Below, piece by piece: positions 1 to 6,990 of a DNA stretch of 9,913 nt. The translations under genes and the position numbers were made by a program. The notes under the pieces were generated by a model. It saw nothing but the letters and a program-made list of their open reading frames with translations, was not told where the DNA came from and made no database searches. Origin of the DNA: Caryophanales bacterium. GTDB lineage: Bacteria; Bacillota_I; Bacilli_A; RFN20; CAG-826. The stretch lies in assembly GCA_016280685.1 (NCBI GenBank), contig JAEEHE010000032.1:1-9913 (forward strand), given 5' to 3'. Positions within the stretch are counted from its first letter, which is position 1; the number at the start of each line of letters is the position of its first letter.

Positions 1-2
1 AA

Positions 3-311
3 TGTGAAAAATTTGCGAATGAATTCAATCAACAAGTTTATTCTTTAACTCATTTCCCACATGGTGATGGAAAGGAAATCAATACTGACTTAATTAGATT
101 ATCTAATCCAAATATTGTTATCTCCGCTTTAAAGAAAAGAAATGATGGAACTTATTTAATTCGTTTATATAACGGATTAGCTAAAAAGAGCGAAACTGAT
201 TTGCAAATCATGAATAAGAAAATGAAAGTTCGTTTTGGCAAATTTGAGTTCAAGACATTTGTGTTTGATGGGAAGACTATTGAAGAATCCGAGGATTCAT
301 CGATTTATTAA
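3..311 (+). CDS. Alpha-mannosidase, GH38 family, C-terminal fragment (5' end outside window)
   Basis: This is the last 102 codons of a gene that starts upstream, ending at TAA 309-311. The translation begins CEKFANEFNQQ and contains FPHGDG, then LSNPNIVISALKK, DGTYLIRLYNG, and near the end FGKFEFKTFVFDGK. This order matches, from memory of the family, the C-terminal beta domain of bacterial GH38 alpha-mannosidases: an 'N-x-V-[IL]-S-A-[LF]-K' strand, an 'L-[IR]-L-[YF]-N' strand, and a final 'E-x-K-T' strand. GH38 enzymes remove alpha-linked mannose by a retaining mechanism. In bacteria they are usually cytoplasmic and act on imported oligosaccharides. The catalytic domain lies outside the window, so activity cannot be judged. 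The next gene follows after 12 bp, which suggests co-transcription with the surface protein and importer. The family call rests on about 100 residues; another mannosidase-like beta-sandwich tail is a less likely alternative. Confidence 0.82.
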   Translation, partial: CEKFANEFNQQVYSLTHFPHGDGKEINTDLIRLSNPNIVISALKKRNDGTYLIRLYNGLAKKSETDLQIMNKKMKVRFGKFEFKTFVFDGKTIEESEDSSIY

Positions 312-316
312 GGGAG
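311..316 (+). promoter_or_regulatory. Ribosome binding site for the 324 gene
   Basis: AGGGAG lies 7 bases before ATG 324, a good Shine-Dalgarno match. It starts on the last base of the upstream mannosidase stop codon, so the two genes are tightly packed. It supports ATG 324 as the start. Confidence 0.75.
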
Positions 317-323
317 AATTGAT

Positions 324-3300
324 ATGAGAAAAGGCATTTTGTTCTTATTATCCCTCTTAACTCTTTCTTTAGGTGCTTCATTGACACCGAAAGAAGAAGC
401 CAGTTTTTCTCCTGCAAAGGCAGTTACCGAAACCACTTATAATTTAGGAACCCTTTCTCCTAATTTTAATGCTGGCACTAACAGTGTTGGTGTGAATGGT
501 AGTGGTCAACCTAACCTTTTATATTTCAAAACTGAATCTAATGGTGCACCTTTTAATTCCGATTGGAGTTTAAGATATAAAGCTACCGCCACTTCTAACT
601 TAACTATTATTAGAAAAGATGGCACCGTCATTGAAAATGCTGCCACCAACACAGCTGGCGAAATAATCGGTAAATATAGCGAAACTGATTATTTCTTATG
701 CTTAGAGAGTTGGTTGATGAATAAAGGTACACCCTATTTTGGTGACAAACTAATTGTTAAAGGTAATTTTGCTCGTGAGAGTAATGGGGTGCGAGATATC
801 ATTCATATCGATGAAACAATGTTCTATTTTAGCGGTACTTCTAGTACTGAATGCACAGCTTACCCAGAACCCATTCGTTTAGTGGATATGAATGCGATGG
901 CGACGGATATTGATATTCCTCCTTATCCAGGTAAAACATGGCACTTCTTAATCTGGGCTTGGGGTGTCAGCGAACAAGATGTTCCTATAACTGGTGATAG
1001 CAATAGTTATCGTGCTTTAGATAAAGGCGATATTTATATCGATGGTCAACCTTCCGCTAAAGTTGGTAAAGAAGCCTTTAGAAGAAGAGATTTTGAACCC
1101 GATGATCAAGGTATTAATACCAACTACGAATTCTATGTTGTTAATCAAAGTAGCGGGCAAAACTTTAATTTAAGTGTTGGTCAAACCGTTACTTTTGATG
1201 GTATGTTCATGCTCGATGTTTTTGGAAACAATACCGCTATTAAATTCTCTTTAGTGACTTTCCAAAGAACTGGTACTGGAGAAAACGATTATAAAAAGAT
1301 AGATTTAAAGGCCCAATTAATTGAAAAGGCTAATGAACAATTTGATCCTTATTTATATTCAGAAGATGATAGACCCGCAATCATGAGATTATTAAATGAA
1401 TTAGCGGAAGTAGTGAATGCGGCGTATGACTGTGAATCTCTTTATGCTGCTTATGATGCTAAAGTCGCGGAATTCGGTGAATATGAATATGATCCTGAAG
1501 CCGCAGAAGAATATATTAGACAAGAGAGATTAAAAACTATTGAGGCTGGTAGAAATTACATTAACTTCGATAATTATTTTGAAGAAGAACTCAATGTGAT
1601 TAATCAAGCCTTAGAAACATTCATCACTAATGTTAATAACGCGACTAAAAAGACGGAATTAGATGAATTATTATTAAATTTCCGCGCTTTCATCGATTCC
1701 GTGAAAGTCAAAAGAGAAGTGATGACTGATGCGATTGAAAATCAAAAGCCCGGTTTTGAAAAATATTTAAAAACATATGACACCGTTTCTTTAAGCGCTT
1801 TGAATTTAAAAGAACTTACTTTCCATGGAAGACTAAATGAAAGAAATAATGACTTTAACACTAATGTTCAAGAGACAAATTTAAATTCTTCTTTTATTCC
1901 TTCTCCTGGGAATGAAAAAGGCAATGTCATCTTCCAATTTAATTATGTGCCAAATGCCACTCCTTTAAGTGGAGGCAACATGATGATTGTATTGAGGGGC
2001 ATACCATATTACGGATATAAATTTGCTATCGATACAAGCGGTAGAGGTTGCTATTTAGAAGTTCTTGATCCTAGCCAATCTTCTTGGAGACCTGGTAGTG
2101 GTGATGGAATCTTTACAGATGGTCAACTTCACAAAGTGAAAGTGGGGGCAATTGATTTAATTGATTGCAATCTCACTTGGACTTTTGTCATGGTGAATGA
2201 TGCTTTAAAACTTAACTATGTTGTCGATTCTTTAGATATTTGTCAAAACCCGAGAATTGGTCTTTGTCCAAATGGCGATTATTCTGACTACAACGATTAT
2301 GAAGGAACCGCTACTATTACATCTTGGGATGACAACACAACAGCGGTTGAAGGACAACTCGTCGATTTATTTGAATATGATCCCGGCCATAGTGATGCTA
2401 ACGCCAACATCTATTTCAAACTAGAAGAGAACAAACTACCATATTCTAGTGACAAGTCTTTAGTGTATTATCCTTTAAGCACTAGCGCCGTTCAATTAGA
2501 GAGAGCTGGATATATTGAAGATATTGCCGATCCTACAATTGGTACGATTGCTAAATATGGTATTAGAGATTATCAGTTATTTATCTCTCGCTTAATAGAA
2601 GTGCAAAATGGCGATAGAGTCATTATTGATGGCACTTTTGCAGCGTTTTATGATTCTACTAAGATTGCTTTTACCACTTTAAAATGCAGCTTTATTTATA
2701 GTTCTTCTAATAATAGTTGGGAATTATATCTTACCCTTGATGACGCGAAGAATAACGCTCGAAAGACATTTGAAAATCTTGTTGATTATTCTCTCTATGA
2801 TGTAGAGGAACAAACCATCATTCGAGGCATTATTGAATCCGCATTAGTGGATGTCGATAACGCTACTAGTGTTGAAGCAGTTAATCAGATTGTGAATCGT
2901 GTTAAACAATCAGTGAATGAACAAAAGACATCATTCATGAAAGTGCAAGATAGTGCGATTATGTTTATACAATCTTATAAAGCTGATGAATTAGACAATT
3001 ATTTAGAACAAGAACAAAACGACATCGCTTTGATGAGGGCGGATGCTATCGATTATATTTTAGAAGCTACTACACAAGAAGAAATTGATGCAATTTTAGA
3101 ATCCTTTAAAGCGGATGTGGATAACTTAACTACGAAAGCGGAATATGAAGCGATTTGGTTAAGCGAAGCTATCGTTGAAGGTGTCCAAAAGATTCAAGAT
3201 TGTTATGGTGCTTTAGATTTAAGCAAATATACAAAGGATGAGATTGAATCTATTAATTTAGAAACCAAGCAAGCGATTGAGAATATCAAGAAATCTACTA

Positions 3301-3494
3301 GAGTAGAAGATGTCAATCGTATCGTTGATGAATATTTAAATAAATATGCGCAAAAGCAAAATCCTTCCCAAAGCGGAAATAAAGTAAACGTCACTCTCAT
3401 TATCGTATTAGTGGTAGTTGGTGTTCTTTTAACCGGTGGTGCTTTATTAGCGGTTTTGTTAATTAAAAAGTTTAAAAAGAAAAAGGTTAATTAG
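324..3494 (+). CDS. Large secreted, membrane-anchored modular surface protein with ConA/LamG-like domain and repeats
   Basis: I do not recognise this 1056-residue protein as a named family. Residues 1-20 form a signal peptide (MRKG, then a Leu-rich core). The C-terminus has a membrane helix at about 1022-1048 followed by a Lys-rich cytoplasmic tail (KKFKKKK), so the protein is predicted to be exported and held by a C-terminal anchor; no LPXTG motif is seen. Between these the layout is: beta domain copies at about 62-170 and 200-316; two helical modules at about 326-466; a ConA/LamG-like beta sandwich at about 495-670, with the strand pattern GQLHKVKV...LTWTFVMVND...RIGL; a third beta domain copy at about 692-800; and three helical modules at about 805-1013. 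The beta copies share the motif G-[DQ]-x-[VL]-x-x-[DK]-G-x-F at 140, 286 and 763. Placement between a mannosidase and a sugar importer suggests glycan binding, but no enzyme motif is visible. The start is supported by AGGGAG at 311-316; the stop is TAG. Confidence 0.85.
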   Translation: MRKGILFLLSLLTLSLGASLTPKEEASFSPAKAVTETTYNLGTLSPNFNAGTNSVGVNGSGQPNLLYFKTESNGAPFNSDWSLRYKATATSNLTIIRKDGTVIENAATNTAGEIIGKYSETDYFLCLESWLMNKGTPYFGDKLIVKGNFARESNGVRDIIHIDETMFYFSGTSSTECTAYPEPIRLVDMNAMATDIDIPPYPGKTWHFLIWAWGVSEQDVPITGDSNSYRALDKGDIYIDGQPSAKVGKEAFRRRDFEPDDQGINTNYEFYVVNQSSGQNFNLSVGQTVTFDGMFMLDVFGNNTAIKFSLVTFQRTGTGENDYKKIDLKAQLIEKANEQFDPYLYSEDDRPAIMRLLNELAEVVNAAYDCESLYAAYDAKVAEFGEYEYDPEAAEEYIRQERLKTIEAGRNYINFDNYFEEELNVINQALETFITNVNNATKKTELDELLLNFRAFIDSVKVKREVMTDAIENQKPGFEKYLKTYDTVSLSALNLKELTFHGRLNERNNDFNTNVQETNLNSSFIPSPGNEKGNVIFQFNYVPNATPLSGGNMMIVLRGIPYYGYKFAIDTSGRGCYLEVLDPSQSSWRPGSGDGIFTDGQLHKVKVGAIDLIDCNLTWTFVMVNDALKLNYVVDSLDICQNPRIGLCPNGDYSDYNDYEGTATITSWDDNTTAVEGQLVDLFEYDPGHSDANANIYFKLEENKLPYSSDKSLVYYPLSTSAVQLERAGYIEDIADPTIGTIAKYGIRDYQLFISRLIEVQNGDRVIIDGTFAAFYDSTKIAFTTLKCSFIYSSSNNSWELYLTLDDAKNNARKTFENLVDYSLYDVEEQTIIRGIIESALVDVDNATSVEAVNQIVNRVKQSVNEQKTSFMKVQDSAIMFIQSYKADELDNYLEQEQNDIALMRADAIDYILEATTQEEIDAILESFKADVDNLTTKAEYEAIWLSEAIVEGVQKIQDCYGALDLSKYTKDEIESINLETKQAIENIKKSTRVEDVNRIVDEYLNKYAQKQNPSQSGNKVNVTLIIVLVVVGVLLTGGALLAVLLIKKFKKKKVN
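507..833 (+). repeat. Beta domain copy 1 within the surface protein
   Basis: This encodes residues about 62-170. It shares with the other two copies an N-terminal strand (LLYFKTESNG), a middle segment ending in D-Y-F-L at 122-125, and the motif G140-D-K-L-I-V-K-G147-N-F149. The copies are divergent at protein level and are not DNA repeats. I do not recognise the domain. Confidence 0.55.
921..1271 (+). repeat. Beta domain copy 2 within the surface protein
   Basis: This encodes residues about 200-316. The matching elements are WHFLIWAWG, GDIYIDG, N-Y-E-F at 267-270, and G286-Q-T-V-T-F-D-G293-M-F295. The Gly-to-Gly spacing of seven residues is the same as in copies 1 and 3. It follows copy 1 directly, so copies 1 and 2 form a tandem pair. 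Confidence 0.5.
1299..1721 (+). repeat. Helical modules H1-H2 within the surface protein
   Basis: This encodes residues about 326-466: two units of roughly 70 residues rich in Glu, Ala, Leu and Asn. The pattern is a helix, then Y-x3-E/D, a second helix with Ile/Leu every 3-4 residues, and an 'N-A-[AT]' or 'N-N-A-T' turn before a third helix. They resemble H3-H5 at the C-terminus and are FIVAR-like in general design, meaning three-helix spacer modules of Gram-positive surface proteins. Membership of that family is not proven. Confidence 0.5.
1806..2333 (+). other. ConA/LamG-like domain region within the surface protein
   Basis: This encodes residues about 495-670. The alternating strands include NVIFQFNYV, MMIVLRG, YKFAID, CYLEVLD, QLHKVKVGAI, LTWTFVMVND and LKLNYVVDSL, with PRIGL near the end. 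A strand that sets up ligand exposure, then 'H-K-V-K-V', then a description of a partner residue layer is the usual look of LamG/ConA-like jelly rolls. The region is Cys-rich for this protein (C576, C615, C640, C648). It is a likely carbohydrate-binding module; the fold is inferred by eye, and no GH16 E-x-D-x-E catalytic motif is present. Confidence 0.45.
2397..2723 (+). repeat. Beta domain copy 3 within the surface protein
   Basis: This encodes residues about 692-800. It aligns with copy 1 through NIYFKLEENKLPYSSDKSL (copy 1: LLYFKTESNGAPFNSDWSL), then D-Y-Q-L at 749-752, then G763-D-R-V-I-I-D-G770-T-F772. This is the clearest of the pairwise matches. Confidence 0.6.
2736..3362 (+). repeat. 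Helical modules H3-H5 within the surface protein
   Basis: This encodes residues about 805-1013: three tandem units of about 70 residues. Shared landmarks are VDNATSVEAVNQIVNRV (H3), LEATTQEEIDAILESF (H4) and IKKSTRVEDVNRIVDEY (H5), each preceded by a helix starting near L-x-x-Y. They form a stalk between beta domain 3 and the membrane helix, which would place the binding domains away from the membrane. Confidence 0.6.
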
Positions 3495-3507
3495 TGAGGT
3501 ATAAACT

Positions 3508-5124
3508 ATGAAAACAATAAGAACTATTCCCCTTATTCTTGCTACAAGCATGGTGGCGGTCACCATTACTGGATGTCGTGCTCGTCGAAGCGAAGATGGC
3601 GATGACCCAACAAAAGCAAATATTACTGTTGCGACTTTAGATAAAGGTATTGGCACACAATGGCTTTATAATGCGGCTGCGGAATTTGAAGAACTCTATA
3701 AGGATGCAACAAACTTCCAAGAGGGAAGAACTGGTGTCAAAATTCATGTCAGTGGTTCCACTCAATACGATGGTGATTACATCAAGAATTCCAACTTAAA
3801 TAAAGATATTTATTTCACTGAAGGTATTCCTTATCACGAAGTCGTTAAAGATGGCAAATTAGAAGATATCACATCTGTCGTGAATGCCGATTTATCTAAA
3901 TACGGAGATAGCCGTACGATTAAAGATAAAATCGATGAACAATTCATGAACTATTTAACCATTGATGGCAAAGTTTATGGTGTTCCTTTCTATGATGCTT
4001 TCTATGGCATGGTCTATGATATGGACTTATGGAATGAAAGAAGTTTATATCTCGCGAAGAATGGTTCGTTTACCAATAAGAGCGGTGATTTATCTTTAGG
4101 CACAGATAATATCGCCGGAACTTTAGATGATGGTTTACCAGCGACATATGCGGAATTCGCTAAATTAGTGAAAGCGATTAGAGATCGTGGTATGCGTCCC
4201 TATATCAATTCCTCTAATGGTATTGAATATACCGCGAACTATTTATATAACGTATTCGCTGATTATGAAGGTGTCTATAACATGAACCTTAATCTCGTTT
4301 TAAATGGCACAGCGAATGATTTAATTGAAGTTGATAATAATGGTAATATTACTCAACTACCAGAAATGGCTATCAACGAAGATAATGCCTATTATCTCAA
4401 GAAACAAGCAGGTCTTTACAAGACCTTAAGATTCTTAAATGATATCTTGTTAGAAACCAAAGAAAACTATCGTACAGAAGCCACTCATACGCAAGCTCAA
4501 TCCACATTTGTGAATGCGAAAGAAATCAGCGATCCTGTGGCGATGATTATGGAGTCTTCTTGGTGGGAAAATGAAGCGAGAAGCGCGATCGATTCCTATG
4601 AGAAGAAATATAAAAAGAGAACTAACTATGCGATTATGCCTATCCCATTTGAAAATGCTGAGAAAGCAGCAGCGTGTGGTTACAAACATACTTATTTATC
4701 CTTATCACAATCCTTTGGTGTAGTTTCTAAATCTTCCCAAAACAAAGAATTAGCATTTGAATTTATGAAATTCTTACATTCTGATAAGATGCTTTCTAAA
4801 TTCACAAAAGATACTTCTATTACTAGACCTCTCAATTATGAAGTGAGTGAAGAAGATCAAGCTAGTTTAACAACTTACGCCAAATCATTGATTGATTTAA
4901 AGAAAACTGCGAATGTTGTTTATCCATATTCCAATAACCAATTAATTATTGATAATAATGACCGTTTCAACGCTTTTAACTGGACATGGAATTCCCGTAT
5001 CGATGGCGTTCTTTATCGTCATCCATGGATGTACTTTGTCACCTCAAATCCATCAGTTAAAGCCTATTTTGACGGGCAATTTACTTATTTTAGAGATTCT
5101 TGGAGTACCTTAGTGCGTAAATAA
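3508..5124 (+). CDS. Extracellular solute-binding lipoprotein of a CUT1-type sugar ABC importer
   Basis: This 538-residue protein is a family 1 solute-binding protein (SBP_bac_1, COG1653 type) that captures an oligosaccharide outside the membrane and hands it to the two permeases encoded next. The N-terminus is a lipoprotein signal with lipobox I20-T-G-C23, so Cys23 would be acylated. Family features include the GKVYGVPFYDAFYGMVYDMDLW stretch at 154-175, in which the segment 'K-V-Y-G-V-P' precedes a tyrosine-rich strand and 'D-x-D-L-W'. Also visible are GTLDDGLPATYAEF at 204-217 and MESSWWENEA at 348-357, an aromatic-rich segment of the sort that stacks against sugar rings. The C-terminus has further aromatics (FNWTWNSR 490-497). 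At 538 residues it is longer than the usual 400-450 and nearer to long LplA-like members. ATG 3508 follows GAGG at 3496-3499, with 13 bp from the upstream stop. The substrate is unknown; an alpha-mannosidic oligosaccharide is inferred from the neighbour. Confidence 0.9.
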   Translation: MKTIRTIPLILATSMVAVTITGCRARRSEDGDDPTKANITVATLDKGIGTQWLYNAAAEFEELYKDATNFQEGRTGVKIHVSGSTQYDGDYIKNSNLNKDIYFTEGIPYHEVVKDGKLEDITSVVNADLSKYGDSRTIKDKIDEQFMNYLTIDGKVYGVPFYDAFYGMVYDMDLWNERSLYLAKNGSFTNKSGDLSLGTDNIAGTLDDGLPATYAEFAKLVKAIRDRGMRPYINSSNGIEYTANYLYNVFADYEGVYNMNLNLVLNGTANDLIEVDNNGNITQLPEMAINEDNAYYLKKQAGLYKTLRFLNDILLETKENYRTEATHTQAQSTFVNAKEISDPVAMIMESSWWENEARSAIDSYEKKYKKRTNYAIMPIPFENAEKAAACGYKHTYLSLSQSFGVVSKSSQNKELAFEFMKFLHSDKMLSKFTKDTSITRPLNYEVSEEDQASLTTYAKSLIDLKKTANVVYPYSNNQLIIDNNDRFNAFNWTWNSRIDGVLYRHPWMYFVTSNPSVKAYFDGQFTYFRDSWSTLVRK

Positions 5125-5129
5125 AAAAC

Positions 5130-6071
5130 ATGGCAGAATTTATCGCGAAAAGAAGAAAAGTTAACAAACCTAATCGCACAAGAATTAAAAAGGGCGATGT
5201 TATTTTCTATGTCGTTTTAATCGCGATTCCTTTAATTCAAATTGCCATATTCTATTTCGGTGTCAATTTCCAATCTTTCTTCATGGCGTTCCAAAAGAAA
5301 GTCGGTGGAGAATATGTCTTTGACATCATGCCTAATATCAACCGTTTCCAAAACGATATCTCTCATAAAGGTTTCTGGTTAATGGTGAGAAATTCTATTA
5401 TCACCTATATCTTTACTTCTTTAACCGGAACCGTTTTAGCGACATTATTCTCTTATTATATTTATAAGAGAAGAACTTTATCTAATTTCTTTAAATTCGT
5501 CTTATTTATCCCTTCTATCTTACCGGCAATCTTATTAGTTATCATGTTTCAGATGTTTGTTTCTAATGCCTTACCGACATATGGACAACTAATCTTTAAT
5601 AAAGTGTTCCCAAACTTCTTTGATGAATCATATAGTGATACCGGTATCAGATTCGCAATTGTGACCGTATACTCGATTTGGGTTTCGTTTGGATCTCAAG
5701 TTTTAGTTTATACAGGGGCGATGGATCAAATTCCTCCAGAAATCATTGAAGCTGGTAAGATTGATGGAACAACATCATTTACTGAATTTGTGCATATTAT
5801 TCTTCCTTCTATTTTAGGAACTGTGGGAACCTTCTTGGTTGCCGGTATTGCGACAATATTCACTAATCAAAATAACTTATTCTCCTTCTTTAACTGGAAT
5901 CAAATATCCGAGAATGAATTCACCATCGGTTATAGATTATTTATGTTAGTGGCCAGCGATAATTCTGGTGCGGGCTATTGCTACGCTGCCTTTATGGGTT
6001 TAATAAGTACAGTTATCGTCGTTCCTTTAACTTTAGTCGTTAGAAAATTAATCGGGAGGGTAACACAATAA
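5130..6071 (+). CDS. Sugar ABC importer permease, MalF/UgpA-like (CUT1, BPD_transp_1)
   Basis: This 313-residue membrane protein is one half of the translocation channel. About six hydrophobic segments are visible (roughly 24-44, 86-111, 122-144, 172-197, 228-246, 284-304). The EAA loop that contacts the ATPase is at 204-226: E204-I-I-E-A-G-K-I-D212-G213, ending I-L-P226. A Lys/Arg-rich N-terminal tail precedes the first helix, as is common in LplB/MalF-type members of Firmicutes. It lies 5 bp after the binding protein gene. ATG 5130 is the only plausible start: an in-frame stop lies at 5118-5120 and the next Met is residue 52, inside the conserved part. No Shine-Dalgarno sequence precedes it, so translation may depend on ribosomes finishing the binding protein. 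Family assignment is firm; substrate is not visible. Confidence 0.92.
   Translation: MAEFIAKRRKVNKPNRTRIKKGDVIFYVVLIAIPLIQIAIFYFGVNFQSFFMAFQKKVGGEYVFDIMPNINRFQNDISHKGFWLMVRNSIITYIFTSLTGTVLATLFSYYIYKRRTLSNFFKFVLFIPSILPAILLVIMFQMFVSNALPTYGQLIFNKVFPNFFDESYSDTGIRFAIVTVYSIWVSFGSQVLVYTGAMDQIPPEIIEAGKIDGTTSFTEFVHIILPSILGTVGTFLVAGIATIFTNQNNLFSFFNWNQISENEFTIGYRLFMLVASDNSGAGYCYAAFMGLISTVIVVPLTLVVRKLIGRVTQ
6054..6060 (+). promoter_or_regulatory. Ribosome binding site for the 6071 permease gene
   Basis: GGGAGGG lies 10 bases before ATG 6071, inside the end of the preceding permease gene. Together with the overlapping stop/start (TAATG) it indicates translational coupling of the two permeases. Confidence 0.75.
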
Positions 6072-6988
6072 TGAAAAAGATTGTTTTATCTCCCAAAAAT
6101 AAAAGCCTCAATAAATCCAAACCATCAGTGGTAACCATTATTTTATTTATTTTATTAGTGGTCTACACAATTGGTTTATTCGTCCCTATTATCTGGGCAA
6201 TAGTGGCATCATTTATGAATAAGGATGACTTTGTCTTCTATTTCGGTAGCATGCACGCATTTAAGAACGGTGTGAAATATACCTTTGATAACTATGTCTT
6301 TGCTTGGAATAATTTGAATGTTTTAGCCGTGAGCAGCAACATTCGCTATTACATCCCTGACTTACTCGGACACAGTGTACTTTACGCCTTAGAATGCGCG
6401 TTAGCGTTCACCATCTGTCCGGTTATTATGGCGTATGCTACAGCGAGGTTTAAATTTGCTTTCTCCAAGATAGTCTACGCATTTGTCATCTTCACAATGG
6501 CTTTGCCAATTGTCGGTAGTATGGCTAGTGAGATTAGGATGTTACACAACCTCGGTATCTTTGATACATTCCCTTCAATGATTATCTTGAGATTTAATTT
6601 CTTAAGCATTTATTTCTTAATTCTACATGCGCAGTTCTCTTCTATTCCTTATGAATATTCGGAAGCCGCGAAAGTTGATGGCGCTTCTAATTTTAGAGTG
6701 ATGTGGCAAATTATTATTCCTCAATCACTCAATACGATAGTTACTGTCTTTGTCTTATCATTTATTTCCTACTGGAACGATTATCAAATTCCACTTCTCT
6801 ATTTACCGAGTTATCCAACAGCGGCATTTGGTATTTATGACTTTGTCCATAATGCCTCACCTGAGGGTGCATTTGTTCCTGTCCAATTAGCGGGCACACT
6901 TATTATGGTCATTCCAATCGTTATCGTCTTTATTATATTTAATAAAAGAATTAGAGTTTCCGTCTCTATGGGAGGTATTAAAGGTTAA
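6071..6988 (+). CDS. Sugar ABC importer permease, MalG/UgpE-like (CUT1, BPD_transp_1)
   Basis: This 305-residue membrane protein is the second half of the import channel. Hydrophobic segments are at about 20-48, 100-124, 131-150, 170-190, 218-234 and 272-292. The EAA loop is textbook: Y194-E-Y-S-E-A-A-K-V-D203-G204, ending I-I-I-P217. The end of the protein (SMGGIKG) matches the 'GxxKG' tail typical of MalG-type permeases. Its ATG overlaps the stop of the first permease by one base (TAATG), which favours equal amounts of the two subunits. The N-terminal cytoplasmic stretch is Lys/Ser-rich. No ATP-binding subunit follows, so the ATPase must be encoded elsewhere, as is common for Gram-positive CUT1 systems that share MsmX-type ATPases. 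Confidence 0.93.
   Translation: MKKIVLSPKNKSLNKSKPSVVTIILFILLVVYTIGLFVPIIWAIVASFMNKDDFVFYFGSMHAFKNGVKYTFDNYVFAWNNLNVLAVSSNIRYYIPDLLGHSVLYALECALAFTICPVIMAYATARFKFAFSKIVYAFVIFTMALPIVGSMASEIRMLHNLGIFDTFPSMIILRFNFLSIYFLILHAQFSSIPYEYSEAAKVDGASNFRVMWQIIIPQSLNTIVTVFVLSFISYWNDYQIPLLYLPSYPTAAFGIYDFVHNASPEGAFVPVQLAGTLIMVIPIVIVFIIFNKRIRVSVSMGGIKG
6980..6984 (+). promoter_or_regulatory. Ribosome binding site for the 6991 gene
   Basis: AAAGG lies 6 bases before ATG 6991 and overlaps the last codons of the upstream permease. A stronger match, GGGAGG at 6970-6975, is 15 bases away, which is long. Either or both could be used; no other start codon fits the nearer spacing. Confidence 0.55.
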
Positions 6989-6990
6989 TT

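Noticed and set aside
2391..2723. ConA-like or beta domain as a GH16-type glycosidase
   Set aside because: There is no E-x-D-x-E catalytic motif or other paired acidic signature in either large surface protein, so no enzyme activity is claimed.
3203..3400. Minus-strand open frame of 65 codons
   Set aside because: It lies wholly inside the well-supported helical repeat region on the + strand, has no recognisable protein and no ribosome site that stands out.
3348..3494. LPXTG cell-wall sorting signal at the surface protein C-terminus
   Set aside because: The region before the helix reads KQNPSQSGNK; no LPXTG-like motif is present.
3459..3656. Minus-strand open frame of 65 codons across the surface protein/binding protein junction
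   Set aside because: It is antisense to a membrane anchor, a ribosome site and a lipoprotein signal that are all convincing; its hydrophobic look comes from the complement of those regions.
4450..4689. Minus-strand open frame of 79 codons
   Set aside because: It is a shadow of the binding protein gene, with no family features.
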